From Rhodopseudomonas sp. BAL398 (GTDB lineage Bacteria > Pseudomonadota > Alphaproteobacteria > Rhizobiales > Xanthobacteraceae), in contig NZ_CP133111.1 of the NCBI RefSeq assembly GCF_033001325.1, forward strand, positions 5,100,501 through 5,164,500: a stretch of DNA of 64,000 nt, read 5' to 3'. The position numbers and the translations under genes were made by a program. This document shows, in pieces, positions 54,046 to 61,875 of the stretch; position 1 is the first letter of the stretch, and each line of letters opens with the position of its first letter. The notes under the pieces were generated by a model, which ran no database searches, was not told where the DNA came from, and worked only from the letters and a program-made list of their open reading frames with translations.

Positions 54046-54701
54046 GATTTCGGCACCATCCAGCCGGCGCCGCGGACATTGAGGATGATTCCCTTGCCGA
54101 ATTTGCGCCGGATCGAATGGATCAGCGCGTCGACGGCATTGCTTTCGACCTCTTCGCCCCAGCCATAGATCCGCTCCTCGATCTGCGCGCGCGACAGAAT
54201 CCGACCCGGCCGCTGCATCAGCGCATGCATCAGGGCGTATTCCCGCGCCGGCAGAATCTCGGCGACGCCGCCATGGGTCAATTCGTGGGTCTCGGTATCG
54301 AGCTCGATCGCGCCCGCCACCACCCGCGATGACGCAGCCCCCAGCCTGCGCCGGATCAGCGCCCGCATTCGCGCCAGCAATTCGCGCAGCTCGAACGGCT
54401 TGACGAGATAATCATCGGCGCCGAGGTCGAGCCCGGCGACGCGGTCGTCGAGTCCGTCCCGCGCGGTGATGATCAGCACCGGGGCGTCGACGCCGCGGGC
54501 GCGCGCGGTGCTGAGCAGGTCGAGGCCGCCGATCTGCGGCAGGCCGAGATCGAGCAGCACCAGCGCATAGCCGGCATCGCGCAACGCCGCGTCGGCATCT
54601 TCGCCGCCGCGGACCCAATCGACCGACATGCCCTCGGCGGCCAGGGCCTTGCACAGCCCGGCTCCGATCATGGCATCGTCTTCGATCAACAGAATCCGCA
54701 T
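54042..54701 (-). CDS. OmpR family response regulator
   Basis: A 219-aa regulator. The receiver domain has the acidic pair Asp8-Asp9, the phosphoacceptor Asp51 (LLDLGLPQIGG) and Lys101 (YLVKPFELREL); the winged helix DNA-binding domain occupies about 130-219 (LPAREYALMHALMQRPGRILSR, then ALIHSIRRKFG). It is the first gene of the regulator-kinase-PepSY-COG4705 row and probably controls it. No binding site was recognised upstream. Confidence 0.95.
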   Translation of the reverse strand: MRILLIEDDAMIGAGLCKALAAEGMSVDWVRGGEDADAALRDAGYALVLLDLGLPQIGGLDLLSTARARGVDAPVLIITARDGLDDRVAGLDLGADDYLVKPFELRELLARMRALIRRRLGAASSRVVAGAIELDTETHELTHGGVAEILPAREYALMHALMQRPGRILSRAQIEERIYGWGEEVESNAVDALIHSIRRKFGKGIILNVRGAGWMVPKS

Positions 54702-54746
54702 CGCGTCACATCCTCGATGCCGGCGCGCTGTTGATCGGACGCCCGG

Positions 54747-55508
54747 CTATGCCTTCTTCCTTTGGAAGAACCGCGTGAACGCCGCCACCGCTTCGCTCGA
54801 GGTCATCCGCGCGCTGAACAGCTTGGTCTCCTGATCGATCCGTGCCGTCAGTTCCTCGGTCGAGGGCCGCAGCAGCTTGCGCGAGATCGCCACCGCTTCG
54901 GCCGGCAGCGCGCAGATCTCCTGCGCCACCTTGATCGCCGTGGCCTCAAGCTGATCGGGCGCCACCACCTCATTGACGAAGCCGGCCGAGCAAGCCTGCT
55001 CGGCGTTCAGCTTGCGGCCCATCACCAGCATCGCAAAGGCGCGGTGCAGCCCCATCGCGCGCGGCGCCAACATGCTTGAAGCGCCTTCCGGCACCAGGCC
55101 GAGCTGGATGAAAGGCGTCGAGAAACTCGCGTTGCTCGAGGCCAGCACGTAGTCGCAGTGAAACAGCAAAGTGGTGCCGATCCCGATCGCCAGCCCGTCG
55201 ACCGCGGCGATCAGCGGCTTGGTGTTGTGCGCCAGCGCATAGAGCAGTTTGGTGGCGTTGGAGGCGCGCGGCGCGCCGCTGGTGTCGGTGCCGGCCTTGA
55301 GGAAATCATCAAGGTCGTTGCCGGAGGTGAACACGCCGGCGCTGCCGGTGATGACCAGGCAGCGGATCGCCGCGTCGTGCTGCGCGGCGTCGATCGCCTC
55401 GCTGATCGCCCGGTACATCTCCTGGGTCAGCGCGTTCTTCTTCTCCGGCCGCCGCAGCGCGATGACGCGCGCGCCGTCCTCGTCGGTGATCGTCACATGC
55501 AAGGACAT
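54747..55508 (-). CDS. Enoyl-CoA hydratase/isomerase
   Basis: A 253-aa crotonase-fold enzyme. CoA-binding segments (NALTQEMYRAISEAID, AGVFTSGNDLDDF) and the oxyanion hole (AAVDGLAIGIGTTLLFHCD) are present, with the acid residue in GLVPEGASSMLAP. The canonical second catalytic glutamate of hydratases seems altered, so isomerase activity is possible. It follows an acyl-CoA dehydrogenase on the same strand, fitting a fatty-acid beta-oxidation pair. Confidence 0.92.
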   Translation of the reverse strand: MSLHVTITDEDGARVIALRRPEKKNALTQEMYRAISEAIDAAQHDAAIRCLVITGSAGVFTSGNDLDDFLKAGTDTSGAPRASNATKLLYALAHNTKPLIAAVDGLAIGIGTTLLFHCDYVLASSNASFSTPFIQLGLVPEGASSMLAPRAMGLHRAFAMLVMGRKLNAEQACSAGFVNEVVAPDQLEATAIKVAQEICALPAEAVAISRKLLRPSTEELTARIDQETKLFSARMTSSEAVAAFTRFFQRKKA

Positions 55509-55612
55509 CGTCCCCCCGTTTGTCCCGCGCTGATGGCGGGTTTTTGTTCAATTTTTCGACCGACCATCTTGCGGCAGGCGGCCTGAAGTTTGCCGCGACT
55601 TTGCCGCAGGAT

Positions 55613-57385
55613 CTAGGCCAGCAAAACCGCGTCCGCGGCGATCACCGCATCGGCGCTGTCGATCACGGTGCGTTCCAGGGCGCTCGCCTGCACGGCGATG
55701 TTCTCGGCGAAGAACCGCGCCAGCGTCACATAGCGCTCGCCGCCATCGGCCTCGCGTGCCGCCAGCGCCTCGGCCGCCAGCACGCAGCCGCCGAGCGTCG
55801 ATCCGAACAGCCGCAGATACGGGGTCGCGCCGGCCAGCGCCTCGTTCGGCGCCGCGCTCAGGCGCTCCAGCAGCCACTTGCTGGCGCGCTCCAGCGCCGC
55901 CAGCGCGTCGCGCAGCTTGGCGCCGGTGGTGCCGAAGGCGGGGTCGTTCGAGCTTTCGACCTCCCTGACGATGGCGGACAATTCGTCGAGCAGCGCCCAC
56001 ACCGAGGCGCCGCCATTGACGCCGAGCTTGCGGGTTACCAGATCGATCGCCTGGATGCCGTTGGTGCCCTCATAGATCGAGGTGATGCGGACGTCGCGCA
56101 TGTGCTGTGCGGCGCCGGTTTCCTCGATGAAGCCCATGCCGCCATGAACCTGGACGCCGAGCGAGGCGACCTCGTTGCCGATGTCGGTGGAGAACGCCTT
56201 GGCGATCGGCGTCAGCAGCGCGCCGCGCGCGGCGGCCGCGGCCTTCACCTCGGGATCGGTGGCGCGGGCCGCGATATCGAGCGCGACCGCGGTGGAATAG
56301 CAGATGGTTCGGGCGGCGGCGGTCAGCGCGCGCATCTGCATCAACGTCCGCTTGACGTCGGGGTGCACGATGATGGCGTCGGGCTGGTCGGCCTTGGCGC
56401 CGACCGCGCGGCCCTGCTTGCGCTCCTGCGCGAAGGCCAGCGCTTCCTGATAGGCGCGATCGGCGATGCCGACGCCTTCGAGGCCGACGCCGAGCCGGGC
56501 CTGGTTCATCATCGTGAACATGCACAGCATGCCGCGATTTTCCTCGCCGATCAGATAACCGACGGCGCCGCCGTGGTCGCCCATCGTCATGGTGCAGGTC
56601 GGCGCAGCGTGCATGCCGAGCTTGTGCTCGATGCCGCTGGGATAGATGTCGTTATGCTCGCCGAGCGAGCCATCGTCATTGACCAGGAATTTCGGAACCA
56701 GGAACAGCGACAACCCCTTGGTGCCGGGCGGCGCATCGGGCAATCGCGTCAGCACGAAATGCACGATGTTGTCGGTCATGTCGTGGTCGCCATAGGTGAT
56801 GAAGATCTTGGTGCCGTGCAGACGATAGCTGCCGTCGTCCTTGCGCTCGGCGCGGCTGCGCAAGGCGCCGACGTCGGAGCCGGCCTGCGGCTCGGTCAGC
56901 AGCATGGTTCCGGTCCATTCGCCGGACACCAGCTTCTCCAGATAGATCTTCTTCAGCGCGTCGCTACCATGGGCATCCAGCGCTTCGATCGCGCTCAAGG
57001 TCAGCAGCGGGCACAGCCCGAAGGCGGCGTTGGACGCGCTCCAGATCTCGGTGCAGGCGGCGTTGATCGCCAGCGGCAGGCCCTGGCCGCCGAAATCTTC
57101 GGGGCCCGACACCGCGTTCCAGCCGGCTTCGGTCCAGCGCCGATAGGCGTCGGGCCAGCCGGGCGCGGTGGTGACCTTGCCGCCTTCGAGCTTGATGCCG
57201 TTCTGGTCGCCGACCCGGTTCAGCGGCGCCAGCACATCGCCGGCGAAGCGGCCGGCTTCTTCCAGCACCTGAGCGGTAATCTCGCTGTCAAAGTCGCCAT
57301 AATGGCCGGCGGCCAGCGCCGAACGCAGGCCGGCGCCATGATTGAGGGCGAGCAGAATGTCGTCGATCGGAGCGCGGTAGGTCAT
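55613..57385 (-). CDS. Acyl-CoA dehydrogenase, large (DmdC/AcdB-like) type
   Basis: A 590-aa FAD enzyme that introduces the first double bond in beta-oxidation. Core features: LTEPQAGSDVGALRSRA, the FAD-contact KIFITYGDHDMTDN, GEENRGMLCMFTMMNQARLGVGLEG and the C-terminal QVHGGMGFIEETGAAQHMRD. At about 590 residues it belongs to the longer group that also has an extra C-terminal helical domain. The ATG at 57385 starts MTYRAPIDDILLAL. Substrate chain length cannot be told. It is the first gene of a pair with the hydratase. Confidence 0.93.
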   Translation of the reverse strand: MTYRAPIDDILLALNHGAGLRSALAAGHYGDFDSEITAQVLEEAGRFAGDVLAPLNRVGDQNGIKLEGGKVTTAPGWPDAYRRWTEAGWNAVSGPEDFGGQGLPLAINAACTEIWSASNAAFGLCPLLTLSAIEALDAHGSDALKKIYLEKLVSGEWTGTMLLTEPQAGSDVGALRSRAERKDDGSYRLHGTKIFITYGDHDMTDNIVHFVLTRLPDAPPGTKGLSLFLVPKFLVNDDGSLGEHNDIYPSGIEHKLGMHAAPTCTMTMGDHGGAVGYLIGEENRGMLCMFTMMNQARLGVGLEGVGIADRAYQEALAFAQERKQGRAVGAKADQPDAIIVHPDVKRTLMQMRALTAAARTICYSTAVALDIAARATDPEVKAAAAARGALLTPIAKAFSTDIGNEVASLGVQVHGGMGFIEETGAAQHMRDVRITSIYEGTNGIQAIDLVTRKLGVNGGASVWALLDELSAIVREVESSNDPAFGTTGAKLRDALAALERASKWLLERLSAAPNEALAGATPYLRLFGSTLGGCVLAAEALAAREADGGERYVTLARFFAENIAVQASALERTVIDSADAVIAADAVLLA

Positions 57386-57581
57386 GGCGGGGTCCCGGCT
57401 GAATGAGGTGACAGCCCTATTCCCACGAAATCCGCCGGCTCTCAACCGCCCGCTGCTGAAAATGCCGAATCCGGAGGAGCCGCGTTAGGCGGTTGAAATC
57501 ACGCGGCTGTCTCTATAGACCGACGTTGCCAGAGGGAATTCGCTTGGGCTATCGTCCCGCCGCTTTCCGCAACAGGTCAAT

Positions 57582-57656
57582 TGGGGCGTCGCCAAGTGGT
57601 AAGGCAGGGGATTTTGATTCCCCCATGCGGAGGTTCGAATCCTCCCGCCCCAGCCA
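57582..57656 (+). tRNA. tRNA-Gln (anticodon UUG), CCA encoded
   Basis: Cloverleaf read by eye: acceptor TGGGGCG (57582-57588) with CGCCCCA (57646-57652); D arm with AAGTGGTAAGG; anticodon stem GGGGA / TCCCC with loop TTTTGAT, anticodon TTG at 57614-57616; T arm GGAGGTTCGAATCCTCC. Discriminator G, then CCA in the DNA. It stands alone between the acyl-CoA dehydrogenase and the nar region, a typical docking site for integrating elements. Confidence 0.95.
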
Positions 57657-57987
57657 GTCATTTCAATAGGTTAGTAAAATTGTCGGAAGGGGCTTCCCTA
57701 GGAAGGGGCTTCCCTAGAAGGTCGACCCCAAGTCGACCCGACAACGAAATGCTCCAATAGACACGCGTCGCGGAGCATTTGTCATTTGGCGGCGCTCAGC
57801 AGAGTTTGGCTCATCTGATTTGAATGCGATTCCGGCGCGACGAAACGTGCAGTTCTCCATCTTTCTCGAAATTGATCTGCTTTGCGTTGATCGATGATGA
57901 CCACTCGCCAACGGCCGCCGGCGCTTCGGCTATCGGCGGCTGTTCGTGCTGCTGCGCCGGCAGGGCGAGCGTCCGGGCTGAACTGAA
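57657..57987. other. Gene-free stretch after tRNA-Gln with short repeats
   Basis: A 16-base tandem duplication GGAAGGGGCTTCCCTA at 57685-57716, two GTCGACCC copies at 57721 and 57732, and an inverted repeat AAATGCTCC / GGAGCATTT at 57747-57780. No credible gene; the short frames here lack ribosome sites. Such clutter behind a tRNA is consistent with past integration and excision. Confidence 0.5.
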
Positions 57988-57992
57988 TCTAC

Positions 57993-58132
57993 TGGCTGTA
58001 TCGGGAGGAAGGACTCGGCGTGCGCAAGCGCCGGGCCCGCCGCCGCGCGTCGGCACAAGGGCGCCGATCCTGGTCGACGCCCATCCGAATGCCCGCTGGT
58101 CGCTGGAATTTGTCGACGACCACCTTCCTAGC
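57993..58132 (+). pseudogene. Remnant of an IS3-family transposase (OrfB)
   Basis: Two adjacent frames both match IS3 OrfB. One gives WLYREEGLGVRKRRARRRA (from 57993), the other VGTRAPILVDAHPNARWSLE to FVDDHL (58049-58132). They join by a frameshift near 58050, and both ends of the gene are missing. This is a decayed insertion sequence between tRNA-Gln and the nitrate cluster. Confidence 0.75.
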
Positions 58133-58171
58133 TAAACGCGGTGGCCTTCAATGATGCTAGCAGTCGCTGCG

Positions 58172-58870
58172 TCAAGACTCGGGGTCGTCGATCAGTCGAT
58201 TGGGTTTCGCCAGGCGCGTTAGCGATGCGATATCGTTCAGCGTGATATCGCGCGAATTGATCTCGACGCCATAGGCTTGCAGCGACGCGAAGTTGCGCGA
58301 CAGATTTTCAGGCGTCATTCCCAGATGTGACGCCAGGGTTCGCTTGTCGAAGGGAATCTCGAACCGGCCCTGACCGCCGGCGCTGATGTTTCTCCGCAGC
58401 AGCCAGTTCGCCAGCCGCTCCAGGCTGGGCCGCAGCTTGATGTTCTTGAGGTCCCTCACCACGTCGCGATAGCGCGCGGCAAGCTCCAGAACCGTCGCAT
58501 GGGCGAACGCCGGGTCGTTGTCAAATGCCTCGTGCACCGCCTTGGCGGGGATCATCAGAATTCGCGAGATCTCCAGCGTTCGCGCCGAGTGCAGGTAGAC
58601 CTGGTCGCGGATCACCGCAGCCAGAATGAAGGTCGCGTAAGGCTGCGCGATCCACAGGCTGGTCTCTCTGCCGGCGTGCACCGCGAAGAAATCGATCGAG
58701 CCCTCGATCACGACATGCAGGAAGTCGGACGAATCGCCCTCCCTGATGATCACGAGCTGGGCAGGAAACCGCTGCAGGAAACTCGCTTGCATCAGTTTTG
58801 TGAAATTCGGCTGGGCCATGCCGCTGAACAACGGCAACGACCTGATCGGTTCGTAGTCGGATATTGGCAC
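58172..58870 (-). CDS. Crp/Fnr family regulator (NarR/Dnr-like)
   Basis: A 232-aa protein. An N-terminal cyclic-nucleotide-binding-like beta-barrel (about 10-130, SLPLFSGMAQPNF, VIIREGDSSDFLHVVIEGSI) precedes a helix-turn-helix domain (KRTLASHLGMTPENLSRNFASLQ). It has no N-terminal cysteine cluster, so it does not sense oxygen as Fnr does; this fits the NarR/Dnr/Nnr groups that respond to nitrate, nitrite or NO. It diverges from narK with two FixK-type boxes in the 247-base gap. The ATG is at 58870. Its recognition helix (TPENLSRNF) is close to that of FixK-type proteins. Confidence 0.87.
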   Translation of the reverse strand: MPISDYEPIRSLPLFSGMAQPNFTKLMQASFLQRFPAQLVIIREGDSSDFLHVVIEGSIDFFAVHAGRETSLWIAQPYATFILAAVIRDQVYLHSARTLEISRILMIPAKAVHEAFDNDPAFAHATVLELAARYRDVVRDLKNIKLRPSLERLANWLLRRNISAGGQGRFEIPFDKRTLASHLGMTPENLSRNFASLQAYGVEINSRDITLNDIASLTRLAKPNRLIDDPES

Positions 58871-58909
58871 TGGGACTTCCCATCTGAAGCTGAGGAAGGT
58901 GATTGCTTC

Positions 58910-58923
58910 TTGATAAAAGTCAA
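58910..58923. promoter_or_regulatory. FixK/FNR-type box near the regulator gene
   Basis: TTGATAAAAGTCAA matches TTGA-N6-TCAA. It ends 39 bases from the regulator start, too close for usual activation of that gene; it may serve autoregulation or lie upstream of narK. Confidence 0.55.
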
Positions 58924-59024
58924 TTGGGAACGAAACGAAAATTCATATGCGACAAGAATTAAGTCAATCGGAGTATTGATGACCGGCAAGTCGGTGCAAG
59001 ATTCCACTCTGCCAGTAAAAGAGC

Positions 59025-59038
59025 TTGATCTGGCGCAA
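59025..59038. promoter_or_regulatory. FixK/FNR-type box before narK
   Basis: TTGATCTGGCGCAA fits TTGA-N6-GCAA. It is 79 bases before the narK ATG; activation at -41.5 would place the transcript start near 59073, leaving a 45-base leader. Confidence 0.65.
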
Positions 59039-59117
59039 GGATCACAAGTCGAAACATCCGATCTGTCCCCTAACGGACGCCTTTGTTCTGGCTGTCTGCT
59101 TGGTAGGGGATCAATTC

Positions 59118-61862
59118 ATGACAACTGTCTCGGATGCGGACGCAGGCCCACGGAGCCGTGCGCTTTGGGCCTCGACGATTGGATTTACGCTTTGCTTCGC
59201 CGTATGGACGATCTTCTCGATCATCGGCATCCAGATCAAACAGGAGCTCTCGCTCTCTGAAACCCAGTTCGGCCTGTTGGTCGGCACCCCGATTCTCACC
59301 GGTTCACTAGTGCGGCTGGCACTTGGGATCTGGACCGACCAGTATGGCGGACGCCGGATTTTTCCGGTGGTGATGCTCGCCGGCGCGCTGGCGACCTTCC
59401 TGCTCACCTACGCGCACACCTATACCCAGACGCTGGTCGCCGCGCTCGGCGTCGGCATCGCCGGCGGCTCCTTCGCGGTCGGCATCGCCTATGTCTCGCG
59501 CTGGTATGAGCAGGGCAAGCAGGGCCTCGCGCTGGGCATTTTCGGCGCAGGCAATGTGGGCGCCGCAGTCACCAAATTCGTCGCCCCCTTCGTGCTGATC
59601 GCCTATGGCTGGCAGGGTGTCGCGCAGATCTGGGCTGCGGTCCTTGCCGTTGGCGCCGTGGTGTTCTGGTTCGTCACCGCCGACGATCCGGTCGTCGCCG
59701 AGCGTCGCCGCACCGGCGCGCCGGCGAAAAGCGCGTGGCTGGAGTTTTCAGCGCTGAAGAACATTCAGGTCTGGCGCTTCTCGCTGTATTACTTCTACGT
59801 ATTCGGCGCGTTCGTCGCGCTGTCGCTGTGGCTGCCGCAATATCTGATGAACGTCTACGGCGTGGACATCAAGACCGCCGGCATGACGGCGGCGATGTTC
59901 TCGCTTCCGGCCAGCGTATTCCGTGCCTATGGCGGCCATCTCTCGGATCGCTACGGCGCCCGGACCGTTATGTACTGGACCTTCCTGGTCGGCGTCGCCT
60001 GCACCTTCATCCTGTCCTATCCGCCGGTCGACTACGTCGTGCACGGCATCAAGGAGCCGGTCGCCTTCCACCTCGAGATGGGCGTGGTCTCCTTCACAGT
60101 GACCATTTTTGTGCTGGGCTTCTTCATGGCGCTCGGCAAGGCGGCGGTGTACAAGCACATTCCGCTGTATTACCCCAATAATGTTGGCGCCGTCGGCGGA
60201 CTGGTCGGCATGATCGGCGGTCTCGGCGGCTTCGTGCTGCCGATCGCCTTCGGCATCCTCAACGACCTCACCGGCCTATGGACCAGCTGCTTCATGCTGC
60301 TGTTCGGCCTGGTGTTGGGCTCGCTGCTCTGGATGCATTTCTCGATCCGCCATATGGAGCGCAACGCCACTGCCGGCGCGCTACGGGCGCTGCCGCAGCT
60401 GCCTGAAATGCAACCGATCCACGGCACCAAGCATGCCGGTGCGCTCTCCGGTGCGATGCTGAGTGACTGGCGCCCCGAGGACAAAAAGTTCTGGGAGAGC
60501 AGCGGCCGCGCCATCGCCCAGCGCAATCTCTGGATCTCGATTCCGGCGCTGCTGCTGTCGTTCGCGGTGTGGCAGGTGTGGTCGGTCGTGGTCGCCAAGC
60601 TGCCCTCGGTCGGCTTCAAGTTCACCACCGACGAATTGTTCTGGCTGGCTGCCCTGCCGGGAATTTCCGGAGCCCTGCTGCGGATCTTCTACTCGTTCAT
60701 GGTGCCGATCTTCGGCGGCCGGCTGTGGACCACGTTGGCGACCTGGTCGCTGATGATTCCGGCGATCGGCATCGGCTACGCAGTGCAAACGCCGGAGACG
60801 CCCTATGCGGTGTTCCTGATCCTGGCGCTGCTGTGCGGCCTTGGCGGCGGAAACTTCGCGTCATCGATGGCCAACATCTCGTTCTTCTTTCCGAAATCGG
60901 AGAAGGGCAACGCGCTGGCGCTCAATGCCGGGCTCGGCAATCTCGGCGTCAGCGTCGTCCAGTTCCTGGTCCCGATCGTGATCACCGTCGGGGTGTTCGG
61001 CTGGATGGGCGGCGATCCGGTGGCGGTCGGCGCCGGCGCCAAGGCGGCGCCGATGTGGCTGCAGAACGCCGGCTTCATCTGGGTGCCGTTCATCGCGGTG
61101 TCGGCATTCGCGGCGTGGTTCGGCATGAACGACATCGCTTCGGCGAAGGCCTCGTTCTCCGAACAGGCGGTGATCTTCCAGCGCAAGCACAACTGGATCA
61201 TGTGCGTGCTCTACACCGGAACGTTCGGATCGTTCATCGGCTACTCGGCGGGATTCCCGCTGCTGGCGAAGACCCAGTTCCCGGCGGTCGACGCGCTGCC
61301 GTTCATCTTCCTCGGCCCGTTGGTCGGCGCGCTGTCGCGCTCGGCGACCGGATGGATCGCGGATCGGCTCGGCGGCGCGCGGGTGACGTTCTACGTCTTC
61401 ATTCTGATGTCGGTCGGCGTCATCGGGGTGCTGTACTTCCTCGGCGTCAAGGACCAGCCCTATGCGTTCTGGGGCTTCTTCTCGATGTTCCTGCTGCTGT
61501 TCTTCGCCACCGGCGTCGGCAACGCCTCCACCTTCCAGATGATCCCGGCGATCATGCGGAAGGAAGTCGCGCGGCTGATGCCGAATCTCGACCCCGCCGA
61601 GCGTACCCGCGAGGCGGAGAAGGAATCGGCGGCGATCACCGGATTCACCTCGGCGATCGCGGCGTTCGGCGCCTTCTTCATCCCGAAAGCCTATGGCAGT
61701 TCGATCGCCGCGACCGGCGGGCCGCAGATGGCGCTGTACGGCTTCCTCGCCTTCTACCTGATCTGCATCGTGGTGACCTGGGCGGTCTACACGCGGCGCG
61801 GCGGGCTGCTTTACGACGTCGAGCGCAGGCCGGCCGCGGCCGTCGCGCAACCCGCAGAATAA
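59118..61862 (+). CDS. narK: Fused NarK1-NarK2 nitrate/nitrite transporter
   Basis: A 914-aa major facilitator protein made of two NarK units. Unit one (about 15-425) contains FAVWTIFSIIGIQIKQEL and GKAAVYKHIPLYYP; a polar linker (about 430-465, SDWRPEDKKFWES) is followed by unit two (about 470-905) with FAVWQVWSVVVAKLP and GNALALNAGLGNLGVSVVQF. The fusion is known from Paracoccus-type denitrifiers, where one half takes nitrate up with protons and the other exchanges nitrate for nitrite. ATG 59118 follows AGGGGA by seven nt. narG begins ten bases after the stop, so transporter and reductase are one operon. Confidence 0.95.
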   Translation: MTTVSDADAGPRSRALWASTIGFTLCFAVWTIFSIIGIQIKQELSLSETQFGLLVGTPILTGSLVRLALGIWTDQYGGRRIFPVVMLAGALATFLLTYAHTYTQTLVAALGVGIAGGSFAVGIAYVSRWYEQGKQGLALGIFGAGNVGAAVTKFVAPFVLIAYGWQGVAQIWAAVLAVGAVVFWFVTADDPVVAERRRTGAPAKSAWLEFSALKNIQVWRFSLYYFYVFGAFVALSLWLPQYLMNVYGVDIKTAGMTAAMFSLPASVFRAYGGHLSDRYGARTVMYWTFLVGVACTFILSYPPVDYVVHGIKEPVAFHLEMGVVSFTVTIFVLGFFMALGKAAVYKHIPLYYPNNVGAVGGLVGMIGGLGGFVLPIAFGILNDLTGLWTSCFMLLFGLVLGSLLWMHFSIRHMERNATAGALRALPQLPEMQPIHGTKHAGALSGAMLSDWRPEDKKFWESSGRAIAQRNLWISIPALLLSFAVWQVWSVVVAKLPSVGFKFTTDELFWLAALPGISGALLRIFYSFMVPIFGGRLWTTLATWSLMIPAIGIGYAVQTPETPYAVFLILALLCGLGGGNFASSMANISFFFPKSEKGNALALNAGLGNLGVSVVQFLVPIVITVGVFGWMGGDPVAVGAGAKAAPMWLQNAGFIWVPFIAVSAFAAWFGMNDIASAKASFSEQAVIFQRKHNWIMCVLYTGTFGSFIGYSAGFPLLAKTQFPAVDALPFIFLGPLVGALSRSATGWIADRLGGARVTFYVFILMSVGVIGVLYFLGVKDQPYAFWGFFSMFLLLFFATGVGNASTFQMIPAIMRKEVARLMPNLDPAERTREAEKESAAITGFTSAIAAFGAFFIPKAYGSSIAATGGPQMALYGFLAFYLICIVVTWAVYTRRGGLLYDVERRPAAAVAQPAE

Positions 61863-61875
61863 TCGGAGATCGATG

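Noticed and set aside
57811-58056. An 81-aa minus-strand frame in the tRNA-nar gap
   Set aside because: It is opposite the IS3 remnant for half of its length and has no family match or ribosome site.
58979-59260. A 93-aa frame with GGAG before its ATG upstream of narK
   Set aside because: It overlaps the FixK-type box and the narK start in another frame, and no family is recognised; likely chance.
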